64,000 nt of DNA from Zerene cesonia (taxonomy: Eukaryota; Arthropoda; Insecta; Lepidoptera; Pieridae): positions 4,785,482 through 4,849,481 of the forward strand of contig NC_052123.1 of the NCBI RefSeq assembly GCF_012273895.1. Direction: 5' to 3'. Below are positions 26,601 to 41,600 of the stretch, piece by piece. Each line of letters starts with the position of its first letter. Within the stretch, counting starts at the first letter, position 1. The translations under genes and the position numbers were made by a program. The notes beneath the pieces were generated by a model, which saw only the letters and a list, made by a program, of their open reading frames with translations, did not search any database and was not told the origin of the DNA.

Positions 26601-29600
26601 GCAATATAAATAAACCAATTCAAAATATATATCAAACTAGTAAACCCGGCTAACTCCGGCTTGGCTGCATGTGAAAAATGATTTTCCCGCTTTTCTTCTC
26701 CTTTTTTCCAGAATTTTCTTTGCTATAAACCTCATAGAACCCGAGACCTTTCCAACGAATGCAAACCCGTGGAAATCGGTTCGTGCGTTCTGGAGTTATA
26801 GCGCCAGGAAGGAAAACCCGACTTATTTATATAGTAAATAAATCGTGTTTTTTAACCGTTATAATGTTAATTTACTTAACATTCGTTGCAAAGAACGGTC
26901 CCAGTGTTTAAGCTGATTGTAAACATAATAATTTTACTGAGCGCACGAATCTAAAGTAAGCTGTATGTTAATGTTTGTAATTATACAGTTATTGTTCTAG
27001 AACCTTCTATCACACCGAATTGTAACGGAACAATGCTAAAAAATATAATAACCATGTGTATTTGTTAAATTATATTAAGTCAGTTATTAAATGAATCTAA
27101 GAAATTATATCTATAACCTCACTGCACTGCAAACACCATTTTGCAGTTTAATCTAAACCTATCAAGAGAATCTTAAGTAACAATACCTCTTTTAACTGTA
27201 TTATCATCTTTACTGAGTCTCAATAAATACATAATTCCTATTTTCTGCCTGTTATCATCCCAACCGACAAGAACGATATCAGATAAATAATATACATAGT
27301 TTATAAATACCAAAAAACGACGCTAAAATTATAGAATCAACTAAATAGCCCTACTTGCTTTTACAAAATAAACGAAAGGAAATTATTTTATCCTGACAAC
27401 CCTAATTAAAATAGGATGAAATCATGAAATTATTGTTTCTAATGTATCGTCACCGATCCTTGATAACTATACAGAGTTTGAATTAAATCTGTCCGTTTAA
27501 AGTAGATCAAAACCGAGTCTAAATGAGTTGGTTACATACAAACACAACGTGAAGTTAGTAAAAGCTACAAAAATAGTTGCAAAGCTTAACATTGTATCAG
27601 TCTCGTAACGGTGTGATAGAAGGAACCGTATTAGCGCGTCTTTGAAGCCCGAGTTATGGAAATAGACACTTATATCAACACGGCTTGTAAATTAATAAAC
27701 TTTACTAATTATTTAAGAATAACAGGACAGTGTTGGCTCAGTGGTAAACACCTAATCAATCGAAAAGTCGGAAGTTCAAGACCGGACGAACGTCCGAGAA
27801 AGAAAAAGATTTTTCAATTTATCTGCATATTTTCCACATCACCACTGCCCGGAAAGGAAACAATAGTGATGAAATTAGCATATCCAAGGATCAAAGGTTG
27901 ACCGCCTCCTTGGTACAGTGGTTAACGCGTGAGCGTAGAACCGAGGGGTCCTGGGTTCGATTCCCGGTGGGGACGCACAAAAAAATGTCTCGGTCTGGCA
28001 GGACACAGAAGGCTGATCACCTACTTGTTCCTAAAGAAAATCGATCAGTGAAACGGATGTACATCATCTGCCCCATACCCCACTAGGGGACTCGGGACTT
28101 CACTTTAAGGATCAAAGGTTGGGTAATTAATATCTACCAACCCGCACTTTGTCAGCATGGATGATGACTTGAACTCTCATAGAAGGCCTTTTGTCCCTGT
28201 CCAGAACATAGGACTAATAATTTATATGTAACTGAATCATATCATTTTCTTTATGTACGTGATAAATCTGAACTCAAAATACTATAGCGATAAAAGTCTA
28301 CGAAAAAACTTAACTAAATTAACTTATTTCAACATAAATCACTTCGCTCGCCACCCCCCAGATATGCGAAACGTCTTTTTTGCGACAGCCTAAACACTTT
28401 TGTGTCACAGTTCGCTTCTTTTTGCATTCCTTTGTGCTAGTGATGTGCGTTACATCGATAAATATTTAGTTCATACGATAAATCGAACATACAGTTAATG
28501 CATTACGTGACTATTGTAGAATAAGAAAAGACGTGGTAGCTCAGTGGTGAGGACCTTGGAAAAATCGATAAGGATTCGAGACCAGGCGAGTGAATAGGAA
28601 ACAAATTGATGCTTCAATGTGGATAACATCACTCGGCATAAAAACGTACAAGTAAAGCTTATAAAATCGTGTTAAAACACCAACAGATATCAGCACACGC
28701 ACATCACTGGGTAACACGAGTATAGGGGTAAGAAAACATGCATGTAATTATACAGGCTGATGGAATTTAGCATCCACGGGACACCCTGTATATCCCATCC
28801 CACTAATATTATAAATGCGAAACTTTGTAAAGATGTGTGTGTGTGTTTGTTACTCTTTCACGCAATAACTACTGAACCGATTGCAATGAAACTTGGTACG
28901 TATATAGCTGTAGGTAGACAGCTGGACAACTGGAATAACATATAGGCAACTTTTTATCCCGATATTCCTGCTGGGTAAGAACTTACGCGTGTGAAACCGC
29001 GGAGCGCAGCTAGTGTTGATATAATGGCCTATTAGCTAGCGGTATATCGAATATATATAAATTGTAGAGAAAGTTAAATTGTAGGAAGTTTATTATTTTT
29101 GTTAAAAATAATTATTACTTATATTGATAGAGCGTGCATATGATTTTTCTCAACTGATTTCAACGGACCACGTTTCGTTGTAACGTTTTTTACGTATTCT
29201 TTATTGAAATTTATAAAAATCAATTGCCAACACATAGCAAATAAAAAGTTCTTAATGATATTTATAAAATTATCTAGTAAAACAACTTTTATTTGGTTTT
29301 CTTTATTTACAAAGAAACCACCAATATCCCCAACAAAATTTCTCATATAAACCACGTGAATGCTAAAAACATAAAAACTCGTTAACCAGACGTACATAAG
29401 AAGTATGCAACAGTTACACAAACCACAACCCATCATTACGCATGGAGAGGCCAAAATTTGCCATCTAACGCTAAAATGCATACATTCCATAAATATTTAT
29501 GGCGAATATACTAGGGCACATTTTGGCCTGTCCCCGCCTGTCCAAACAAGTTCGGAATTGCAAAGTATATTTTGTGACGGGAACCACCTCTCTATGAATT

Positions 29601-32600
29601 ATTAATTATCCCTCCCCCACACCTTGTTAGCGAGTGTGATTTAACATTTTAAAAAGTGAAAAAGATTCGATTCTTTGAAGTTATGCAAACTTATTTTATA
29701 CGGTCGTCAAGATTGAATTAAACCGGTATTTATTAATTTTATAACCTAATCTGGCTGATATCAGTGTTGATTCGATAGTATTATTTCTAGAAACAGCTAA
29801 AACCGCCTTAGCATCATTTAAAAAGACCTATCCCCAATTAACCGAAGCATTCATTAATTCAACGCATTGGATTCTACGGTCCCCAATACTCGAGAGATGA
29901 GCAGAATAACAATTATGTAACAGGCCGAATCAACAGTCGATCGCTTAATAGTGGTTCAATAATTCATAGGTCGAACGACACTCGACTATAATGGTTTGCA
30001 TGCTCGTTATACCCACCGTGCTGCGTTTACCCAGTACTCTGGTACGGTTATTTGAGTTCATTAGCCCGTTGTTTTTTTTATGGATTCAGTATTTGTGATA
30101 TTATTGTTTGATAGACAATTGAAACAGGCAATACGGTGTAAAAATTTTCAGACTTTTTTAGACGTGAAACTAATGCGCTTTTAATGCGGACATATCTACC
30201 AATTTTTTAAATAATTTGCTATATCAATAAACATTAAAATGCATTCATTTAGTATTAATATCAGCCGTCGCACAATGTCATTTCATAGATATATTTAAAA
30301 TGGGTTCAGACGATTTGAGTGAGTTTAGTGTAGAAGGCGGAATTATTACTCAGTTATTTCTTGTATGCTGGTCGGAAAAACCCAAATAGCAAGATAAATA
30401 CGATAAAGAGGAAATAATAGAAATATTAATCAATATAATATACATCAAGAATAGTCCTAGTATCATTAATAATTTTACTACTAATTATTCTACATAATCT
30501 GTATTTAATATCTCATTTATTAATAAAAAAAACTGAAACTCATCTGCTAGATGGTACATATAGATATCTAGAAATACTAAGTATTCTCTCTTAACTATTT
30601 TTAAAAATCATTGCAGCACAAATCGCACAGAAGTCCCACAAAAAAGCACTGAAATAAAAATTAACGTTCCAGACGAAATATTATCAAAATAAAAGACAAA
30701 GACAATGGAATCGGAGCTCGTGAAATTTAATTGTCCAAGAAAAATATGAGTTGGACACAAGAAAACGTCACTTGGACGCGAGAAATGGCGAGTTATGAAT
30801 GACGTCACTTATTTGGGATTAGGTATGAGATTAGACGTGGGATTCACTCATCTTGTCGTTATGATACAATTACTTGGAGGTAACAAATTGGGATGCCACG
30901 TCTGTGCTTTATCTTGTCTAATCTATGGCGTTTTTGTGGGATTCCGAATATTAAGAGCGCGTCTTGGATGTTGTTTAGTACGCTGCTGTGGGCTTTATTT
31001 ATTTATATATTATGTTAGTTGAATACGGATGAAAAATGTGACCTTTATTATTAGATTTCGGGAGTTTGTAAATGAATATATAATACACACGTTTAACTTT
31101 ATTATGAGTATGTTTTAACAATGAATATATAATTTCTAGATGTTTCAAAATGATATAAGCATTTTCGTCAAGTAAACCTACCAACTATATACATTGCTTT
31201 TAAGTATTGATTAATCGCTGTAAATTTCGCCTTCGTTTTTGTATTATTTTCTATTAAAACGGTTATAAAATCTCTTTAGAATTGAACTTTACAATAATTA
31301 AAAAATATACTAAGATATATATTATTATACTATATATTCGTTAACATATAAACATTTTCATAGAAATCGCTTCAGATTATAAAATAAACTCGTAAAGCCA
31401 ATTAGTCATAACATAATCTATAGGTACCCTAAATACATCGTCTCCAGTCTCCCGCGTAGTCTGTTTGTAACGAAATTAGGATACCCCATACTGAGTTGTT
31501 TTTGGATTACTGATTTATATTTAGTTTCCAAATTAGTATGAGAAATACTTGGCAATTATTGGAAGTTTGTGTTGGATACATCATGACATATAAAACAAGT
31601 CGTCTTCTATGTCTGTTCCTATGTACATATATATGCTTAAATCTTTAAAACTACGTAACGGATTTTGATGGGGTATTTTTAAGGGATAGAATGATTCAAG
31701 AGAAGAGTTTATATATATAATGATATCTATTAAACTACTCCGAATTTAACGCGTGCGAAGCCGCAAGCAAAAACTAGTTGTAACATACTTCAATATAATT
31801 GATCACTACCGATCCGCCCCGGCTTCACCCGTTGTATACGTTTATACGTTTTTGTATAAGAATCTTCCTTGTGGCTTATTAAAATAACGATAAAGGGCAT
31901 AGGATTTTTTTATCCAGGAGATCCATGCTTTATGCGGAAAAACTGTGTTTATCTTTTTTAACTGTTATCCTTTATCTTGTATCTTTTCCTTTATCTTGTA
32001 TATTTTCCTTAAACTACATAGGCGTAGTCGTGGGCGGAAAGTTTCGCAGGTAATTACTGAATTCGAAAGAAGAAAATGAAATGTTGTTCCAAAAAACAAG
32101 CAGACAGTTATCCTATTTAATCCGCCCACTTTGTTGTGTTTAATTTAAATAACGCATCCATTATCCTCTAACAGAAAATCAGCAAATATTCTACCATGAC
32201 TTACTTAACTTCCAAAGACAAAAGGGAGCAGTTCCATGAGTACTCTATATACTTTTTCTTATATAAAACACTTATAAGATATTTTAAGTAAAACCTGCAT
32301 AGCACGAGATTATTGAATCTTATTAAATGTAATCTATAAGATATATATAAAGTTAAAATTACATAGTACGCGAATACTAATCCGTATATTAAAGTAGCTT
32401 TTGCTCGTGGCTTCGCACGCGTTAAATTTGGAGTAGTTTAAAAGATGTTACTCATATAAACCTTCCTCTTGAACCACTGTATCTATTAAAATCAACCCCA
32501 ACAAAATCCGTAGCGTAGTTTTAAAGATTTAAGCATACGCAGGGACAGAGAAAGCGACTTTGTTTTATACTATATTGTGAAGCAATCTATAAGTTATTAA

Positions 32601-35600
32601 GTTAAACTTACATAGCACGCTGAGTTGTATGGTACTGCGCATGGGCGAATCTCTTTGCAGCGCCTCGTGACGAGCCTCGCACGTGAAATCTGCGTAATCA
32701 TCTTCCGAGGTTGCTTTGAAGTGTACCCTGTAGACAATGTAAAGCATTATTGTTTATAACACAGTTCTCTCTTCAGTTAAGTTGAGCAGTGGTGTCTCAG
32801 TGGTGAGAACCTCGGACTTACAATCGATAAGTCAGGGTTCGAGACCAGCCGAGCGTGCAAGAAATAAATTGATTTTGTAAATAACATCACCACTGCTCGA
32901 AACGGTGAAGGAAAACATGGTGGGGAAACCAGTTTGTCCCAAAAAAAAAAGTTCCACCACATGTGACATCTGCAAACCCTTCGCCAGCGTGGTGGATAAT
33001 GTCCTGAACCCTCAAGGAGACCTGCGTTCCAGCAGTGGGAACATATATGGGCTGATGATGATAACACGGTTCCAGAATGCTCACGACCCTCAGGAGTGAG
33101 GATTTTGACATAAAGAGAGAAAGAGAGAGATTGTTTATTAACAAGATGGTCTACTTAATATTATTCATCTTTTAAGGAATTAAATATACAACATTCTCAA
33201 ATCTAAATATACACGTAAAGCGTAATGAAAATCGACCAAGCTTTTCCTTGATTTCTCGAGAATTTAAATAAAAAATATTTAAAAATTTAAATCTCTGTTT
33301 TTAAACACGATTACACGTCATGCCTACTTTTGTTAAATCAGTAATTGTTATTTAAAAACATACCAACTAACAATACAATATTTCATAATATAAAGTATAA
33401 AAATGGCAGGTTTCTTAAAAATGTATATTAAAGTATAGATTTATAAACAGTGGTTTATTATTCATTGTCTGTCTTATTTATGTGGATGAAAGGGACTCAT
33501 TTGATGAGATATTCACATTCAGATAAGACACATGTGTAATCTTTCTTTTGAAAACGCGCGAAATCAGGCGTGTAGTTAGTATTTAGGTCTCAAAATCTCA
33601 ATTGAGACATCCTAAGTACTTGATATAGGTAGAAAAATAAATGAGTTTAGATAAACTGATAAATACATGTCAGAATTTTTCAAATGTTACTAACATAAAT
33701 TCATTCTACAAAAAAGGTCATTGACGTCTCGGGGAGGGTGGTACCACACCATATTCTAAAATGGGACAAAACGACAACAATTCTTTATCAAACAACAAGA
33801 ATCGCTACAATTGCTTGAAAATCCGAGGAGTTTTCGAAACACAAACAAACAAAACTAAAAAAAATCTAAAATCCAGTAGAATTGAGAAGCTCTGCTGTTT
33901 TCAGGGCATCGGGTGAAATCTATCTGTTCATGTATCAATGTTGAAATCGATCCTTTTCAATGAAAATATTTCGTTTAGTTGAGGTAGATTAAATTGAATG
34001 GAGTTTTCAATTATTTACAGGTAAATCGTTTTGGAATTATTTTATCCCTTTTGAACTAAAAATGCACTTTTACCCTAAAATATTTTATTCGAGTTATAAT
34101 ATATTTAGTCTTTGTATGGAGATTACAATATTATTTACTTTTAGCAATATATACATGAACTCGCAATATGTTTTATTTTTAACTAATATTTTTTGTCCTT
34201 TACCAAGCTCTTTTACATGCAATGAGGTGTTTTCGTTTTCACCCAATACCTAATCAAAAGCTTCATAAAATATCATAAACGTCACACAAAAACGCCACAA
34301 GGACATATTATATTGCATACAGAATACATTTAAAAAGATCGGCACATCCGCATATCGGATTTAATTGCCTTCCACGTCACCTTGCGTCACCCAGCGTCGG
34401 ATTGCGAGCTACACCTTGCGGGTGACAGATCCGCACCTCAGGAAATAAACTTGGGGAAACTCTTTACCGATATTGGATTTTGTTTGAAGCTGCTAGATTT
34501 GTTTACGGTTTGAATTTAACTCGATTAGACGTGGTGATTATTTTGATAACGATGCTTGGAGACGAAAATGTAATTAAAGTTGTTTAATAAATGCATAAAT
34601 ATTAGAAATGTAAGAAAGTTTTCATCAATACAAAAAATAATTATCGAATAAAAAATTTTAATAATATACCAACTAATAAAGGAAATACCCATGGTAATGA
34701 GATGTTTCCTGCGTTATAAAATAACCTATGTCACTCTTTTAACTCTCTTGGTTAGGATATAGTTATCTCCAGACACAAAATCACAACATAACCAGTAGGT
34801 TGCGACGTGAAAGAAGGACAAACAAACAAATACTACTTTCGCATTTATACATAATATATCATACACATTCTCAGATGACAGCAATACATATCAGCAAAAA
34901 CAATATATAAAGGTCTGATTTGCTATTTTAAATCCCTACTGTTAACCTCAAAGTTGATCTTAAGAAGACATAAAACACACGTGCACTGCCTCCCGCGTTT
35001 ATACGTATTCAGTAAAATTAAGCATCGGAATCTTAAGTCACCGTAATCCTCCCTCAAAAATATTTAAAACGGAAAATCCTGAACTAAATCTGCGTAAAGG
35101 AAGCTCATTTACATGGCCCACAAATCGAAAGAAAAAGCATACAGTTAATATGCTACTTAATCTTCTGCAAGCGTGTGATAACTCCCCGAGCAAGCTTGAC
35201 CCAATTGCAGCCACTTAAACATGTTTTTAAAAGCTATTCAGGTCAAGCGACACGAAACGTACCAATAAAATCTTAAAGCGTAATCATTATATAGCAAACG
35301 GTAACAAAATCCACGATTTATATTTTGCCCATTTTAAAAATGTGTTGAAAATAAATTGCATATTACTCGAGATTAAACTGGCGCTGTCGTGGGTCTGACA
35401 AGAGGAATTATAGCGGCTGTAAAATGCACCGAATTTTATATTTGGGGATTTTTCAGTTATATCCCGTTTATGTCCTAACGTCGCTTGAAGATGAAGTGGC
35501 TGGAGATCAGTTCCTTAACCTGTGTACATCCAAAATATATAAAGGGCCAAGTAATATTCCATTGCCAACCCTGCTCTATATTAATAATAATTTCATAAAA

Positions 35601-38600
35601 AAAATCCGGCTTCAAACAGTCAGAACTAGACCAAAATTAAATAAGACCACACAGGAGATATCAGCTCGCAAATAAGAAAGAATCATCAAATTATGTTTAC
35701 CCAATGTTCGAAGAAACCCAAAAAAATATAGTCGGATTGATAACCTCCCATTTACTCATAGCCAATTTAAAGTATAAAGAAATGGTTGAAGTTAAAATAG
35801 GAGTATAAGACGAAGAAGCTTAGAGCGTTTTATGCCACAGGAAGGCAAACGACATCAACACGTGTCACCTAATGTTTAGCACGCTTCTCATTAGCATCCA
35901 CAATTAGATGCTGAAGCTTGGGAGACCTCTCGTATTATACAGGGATAGCTGCCTTAGAAATTGTTTCTTTGCTTTTAATTTTATGGAGCCACTGGTTTGG
36001 ACTTATGATTTTTTAAAGCCTGTAGGTGCATTATTTTGCGTTGATGTTTGATCAAAGTTATTATTAATGATCGAAGGTTGAGTAAAATAGTTTTAAATAT
36101 ATATTTCTGAACATATAACATTGATGTTTTTGTTGATTAAGTTACAAATAAAGCATATCTTAGCATGCTAGTTACTTGGTAAATAAAATACTGAAATTTC
36201 TTCGTAATACTACAAAACGATAAATTCTAAAAACACACGTAATTATGCTTTATAAGAACACAAGAAAACACGAAGAACTGCTTTTAAAGTAGTGCAGATC
36301 CTGCTGCAAATTCAACCAGTGATATCAAAAACATATCTCACATATTCAACGACGATTCAGAAACATTAACGCAATTCGTACCCTAACTGCCTGTACACAT
36401 TGAATTACAAACAAACAAATTCCAAGATGAACGAACCTGTCACACAGCTAAATAAATCTGTGAGTTTGGCCCATCAATTTTCAACTTTGTCAAACTTTTG
36501 TCCCATGTCATGTCCGTAGCGCAAGATGGAATGGATGGGTTTCAGGATAAATAAATACAATCCAAGTTTTGACGTATATGCTGGTACTTATTATCTAGGT
36601 TACTGTTGTAGCCTGAAATTGGAGATTTCAGGATTAACACTTATGGAACAATTTTGAGAGGATAATAGTTCCAAAATTGATTTTATTGAACTTATTGTAT
36701 AGAAACCGTTTCTCTGTCTCTTCGATCAGTGGACACAAAAGCGTTTTAAGCAAAATGGCTTTGATGCTTCGGGAAGACTATTGTTGCTATAAAATATTGG
36801 GCAATTGCTTTAGGCATTAGTACTTTGCTCATTATCATTAACCTGTAAAAAATGTCTTTTGTACATATCTCACAAAGGGACACGGAAAATCTAGCTTTTT
36901 ATAACTAAACATAATTAGATTTAAGTATAAGGAAAAACATATCACAAGCTCGTATGAAGTCACATCTAAACACAAATTATTATCTACTGAAACAAACAAT
37001 TCCTCACAGTCGCAGTCGGTTAAAATATCCGGAATCCTGACGGATCCCAGAGCACCTCAAGTCGGAGCATTTCGCAAAAAGCAATTTATATTTTGTATAC
37101 AGTAGGTACGTATGATATGACACAAGGAAATAAGTTGCGAAGTTTGTTCATATTTAAATTTTAACAACCCAATTACTGTGATGGCTTGGTGTGTAAGATT
37201 TTTAAATTTATGATGCTCTCCCATGTTTAAGCGGCGCTTTGACTAGTCGAGTTTATGCAAGCCTAGTACGCTCTTATGATCAACTGGTCAATATTTAATA
37301 TATCTGGGTAATCCTCATGGAAAGTGAATTATTTGCTTTTTTATACGGACACTTGTTTACTTTTCCTCACCCTTCTCGTTCCATTCCCGAATCAATCCTT
37401 AAATTATCCTTTGCACATTAAAAGCGGGCAATTCACTTGTAGCTGCTCTATTTCTGCAAATGTTCTTAGGCGGTGGTGATCGCTTACCATCAGGCGAACC
37501 ACCAGCTCCAGTTGCCCGCTATTTCATAAAAATATCTTCTTTTCTTCTTCTCTTGACTCTCTTTCACTCTCTTATTATGATGGTACATGTAGTAATGATT
37601 ACCTTGATATTGTTGTATATCTGACTGCCTTAGGATTGCCGTTGGCACTTTCCACCTCCCTGATGTCTTCGTTGGCAACTGTGAAAAACAATAATTCATT
37701 ATTTTTTTGAATAAAAACAAAAACGATCACATAACATTGATGTGTATATCATTGAGAAATTAATACGAGATTCAATTAGCATGTGATATCATAGTGCTTT
37801 GATATAATCTTTCTTCTTATATATAAAAATCAATTGCTGTTCGTTAGTCTCGCAAAAGCTCGAGAATCACTTAGCGGATTTTGATAATTTTGGTTTTGTT
37901 TCATTCATAATAATCCAGAACTACATCTAAATCAACACAGCCGTTACAAGTGATCTAAGATCGCACTAAGATACGAATTACCGAAAAATAAAACATAATT
38001 TATAATTAAATATTTATATTAAGATAATTTTTACAAGTAACAAACAATAGTTCCACAATTTGGCCCACAAGTTGTACCAAACACAGAACCAGTTTTGCAT
38101 ACGAAATTTATATTTCATAGAGCATTTGCATAGAGAAAGTATTTAACATCACCCACTCCACCCCGCTGTTATTCTTGAACTTTATAGACCGTAAATACAT
38201 GGAGTAGATATTCGTTGTAATTTTTTTTTTAAATAAATAAAATCTTACCTACATCAGATTATAAAGCAAATAGAAATATCGTCAAAAGCTATAATTGCTT
38301 TGTCAAATGTAAAAAAATCATTACATAGTATAAAACAAAGTCGCTTTCTCTGTCCCTATGTCCCTATGTATGCTTAAATCTTTAAACCTACGCAACAGAT
38401 ATTGATGGTGTTTTTTAAATTGATAGGGTGTTTTAAGAGGAAGATTTATATGTATAACATGGAATAAATAAAACACTCATAAAACAACAAACATAACACA
38501 CGTTTTATTAATAAGTTGAACAAGTAGTTTCGATAAAAACCTTCTCAAGATATGTTTTTCAAAACTATATTTTTCTGTCATATTTAAATATTAATTAACC

Positions 38601-41600
38601 AAACACACGTAGACACACACTTGGCCCCAAGCTAAACGGTCGCAAGTGAGAAAACATTAAAACACAGCAAACTTACATCACGCCAGGGCACTGAAGTTAA
38701 TTCTGACAATTTCGCATTACTGTTCCATAGAGACTGATTACAGTGTGCTGTAATCCGCCCCTTGGAACGTCTATGCGTTATATTGTGTTAGTTTTGTGAT
38801 AACACTGTTTAAAATTGGCTTGGTTGAAGGGAAACTACAGTATATACACAGTATAAGGACGTATAGAAATGCGAGATTCTTTCGTGTCACTCGTTTCATA
38901 ATGGATATAAGTTGTCGTTATATATCTTTACTAGCGGTCCGCCCCGGCATCGCTCGTGATTCACATATGTATATAGTATATTAATGTAAGACATAATTTT
39001 GGAATCTACGATGAACAGATCGATCGTAAATCTATACTAATATTATCAAGCTGAAAAGTTTGTTTGTTTGTTTGAACGCACTTATCTCATTAGCTACTGG
39101 TCTGATTTGAAAAATTATTTCAGTGTTTAATAGCCCATTTATTGAGGAGGGCTATATGCTATATATGTACAAGGGGCGAAGCCGGGGCGGACCGCTAGTT
39201 AGTTATATTTTTCGAACCTTCCGACGTTTTCTAAATCGACTGTGCAAATTACTGAACTTGTAGGTATAGAAGGCCGTTAGTACGAAAGTTATAATTTTCA
39301 ACCGACCACCAAAAAGAGGTTATCAGTATGTCTGTATTTTTCAATGGTTTGTTACCTTATCAGAATTTACTGGGTGAACCATTGCATTCTTTTTATTTTT
39401 GAAAGCTGGTGCCTCCCATGTCCCATTTATATTTGTTCTAGTTCTAAAAATTTTACGGAGGTTTCGTGTTTTGTATAAAAACAATAACTTTATAGTATAA
39501 ATATTCTACCCTCATTTACATAAAACTCCAGATCAGTATACCGAGAAGCGATAGAAATAAAAAATGAAATCATTCGAAGTTCTGCAGATGTCGTCATTCA
39601 CGTCATATACAAGAACCTGAAGAAAAGTATTTCTTATTATAATTATATGGACTTTACTTATTATCCAATCTCATTTCAATTCGCTAACTTGATAGCAGCT
39701 TTTTAATTTCAATGTCATATTATACTAGCTGCGCCCTGTGGTTTCACCCGCGCAAATCCGTATCCCGTTGGAATATCGAGATAAAAATTTACTTTTTTAT
39801 ATGTTATTCCAGTTGTCCAGCTATCTACGTACCAAATTTCATTGCAATTGGTTCAGTAGTTTTTGCGTGAAAGAACAACAAACACACACATCACAAACTT
39901 TCGCATTTATAATATTTGTAGGACCAGCTTTCAGCCTAGGGTCCTGGGTTCGATGGGGACGCACAAAAAATGTCTCGGTCTGGCCGGCCGCAGAAGGCTG
40001 ATCGACTTGTCCATAAAGAAACTCGATTAGTGAAACAGATGTATATCATCTGCCCCATGCCCCACTAGGGGTACGGGACTGCACTTTTTTATATAACCTT
40101 TGTTACATTGATTGTCAAAATAACGTCAATTTATTAAATGACTGCATTCCGTTTCGCTGGGCCGCATTACACGTAACGAGATAGTCGTATAAAATCCTAC
40201 CTGCTGTTTCCCGATCTTCGACTAATATTTTCCCAATTGCGACGTAAAATACGAATCAATTAAGAATGGGAACATCTACGGACATGACATCATTTTTATG
40301 TGTGAAATGGCAGTATGCCATCATATCATTATCATCAGCTCATGTGTTCCACTGCTGGGACACAGGACATTCTCTTATGAGGTGAGGTCGTGTCATAATC
40401 CACCCTGGCCAAGTGCGGGTTGACAGATGATTCGTGGTCATGCCGGTTTCCTCACGATGTCATTATATAATGCAATAAAATTAAAAGCTAGTCTCTTGTA
40501 TTTTTTTAAGTGACAAACTGACAGACGGACCGACAGACAGAGGGACGGCGAAGTTTTAATAATACATCCAAAACCGTACAGATAGCAGAAAAAATTATAG
40601 CCGATATGTATTTTATGCGAAAAAATAGTCTTATCAACAAAATCATATCCCGTTTATAAGTGGAATTCTGAAAAAGGGCTGACGATAAAACGACATAAAG
40701 GGTAATGTCGATAAATCATATCGTCATACACGCTTTGCTGATTTTCGTATATAACATGTCGATATTCGTTAGATGCATCACTAGTTCCGTAGATGTAGAG
40801 TACTGGATGGTTATTTTAGTAGTGTGCTATTAAAATTATGAAGTTACTATCTTTCCGTCGGAGTAGTTTAAGGAAATACGCATGGATATGATGTGTTCCC
40901 GCGAAAATAGTAAGCCTATGTCACTATTCAGCCTATCTACTATCGCCAGACATATACCATAATATAATATCTCTCTGTGTCGACGTGTTAGGACAAAGCA
41001 AACAAACACACTTTCGCAATAATTATATTGTTATGAAAAATATTTTTCTTTGATAGTTTGTTTTCTCTTATGTTACGCCCTCGAACCAACATTTAATAGG
41101 AAGTACTTTTACATTACATTTTTATAAGAATAATCTTGTTTTACAATGTTTTTTTAATGGCAATACCTTCAAGATAAGAACGTTTATAGTTAAGTGTGGA
41201 AAATATACATGGGATACGTACCTAAGTTTTATGGCTTAATTTAAATTTATTTAAATGTATATTTATAGCGGTTCGCCTGATGTAAAGTGATCACCACCGC
41301 ACGTGAACATTCGTACAGGTATTGCCTGTGCAAATCAGCTGCCCGCTTTGAAGGGGAAAGGGATAAGGAAAGGATTTGGGACTTGAAAGAAGGAATGAAC
41401 TGGGGAGGGTGAGGAAAACGAAATGGGCCTTATAAACGAAATTATAAAAAAACGTAGGTAGTAGGTAGGAAGTGCACCTTCTAGTTTTATATATCTACGC
41501 AGCGTTACTATTTTAATGCCATAAATGACTTTGACGAGAACCTTCGAACGATTTCCCTTATCCGGAAAAGGCTGATTCCGATATTTTAGTAACAATTTCA

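Larger units (their letters stand above)
24104..32611 (-). other. 8.5 kb intron between exons 3 and 4
   Basis: Holds several HLE copies, S1 and S2 SINEs and the nested pair at 27.7-28.2 kb. The stretches 25450-26350, 26850-27650, 29040-31580 and 31900-32390 show no repeat or gene I recognise. Open frames of 60-120 codons there (for example 29490-29119 minus and 30795-31022 plus) have no family motif. Confidence 0.75.
32728..37602 (-). other. 4.9 kb intron between exons 2 and 3
   Basis: Holds an S1 SINE (32784-33063) and an S3 fragment (37370-37523). The long stretch 33150-37360 is AT-rich and mostly without recognised repeats, except a CTATGTCACTC-type HLE relic near 34675-34850 and a GC-richer patch at 34370-34445. 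Confidence 0.75.

Noticed and set aside
29119..29490. 123-codon open frame on the minus strand
   Set aside because: AT-rich, rich in Phe/Ile/Asn, no motif, no splice context; likely chance.
30795..31022. 75-codon plus-strand frame with many cysteines
   Set aside because: No spaced cysteine pattern of a known family and no signal peptide with a cleavage site; left as chance.
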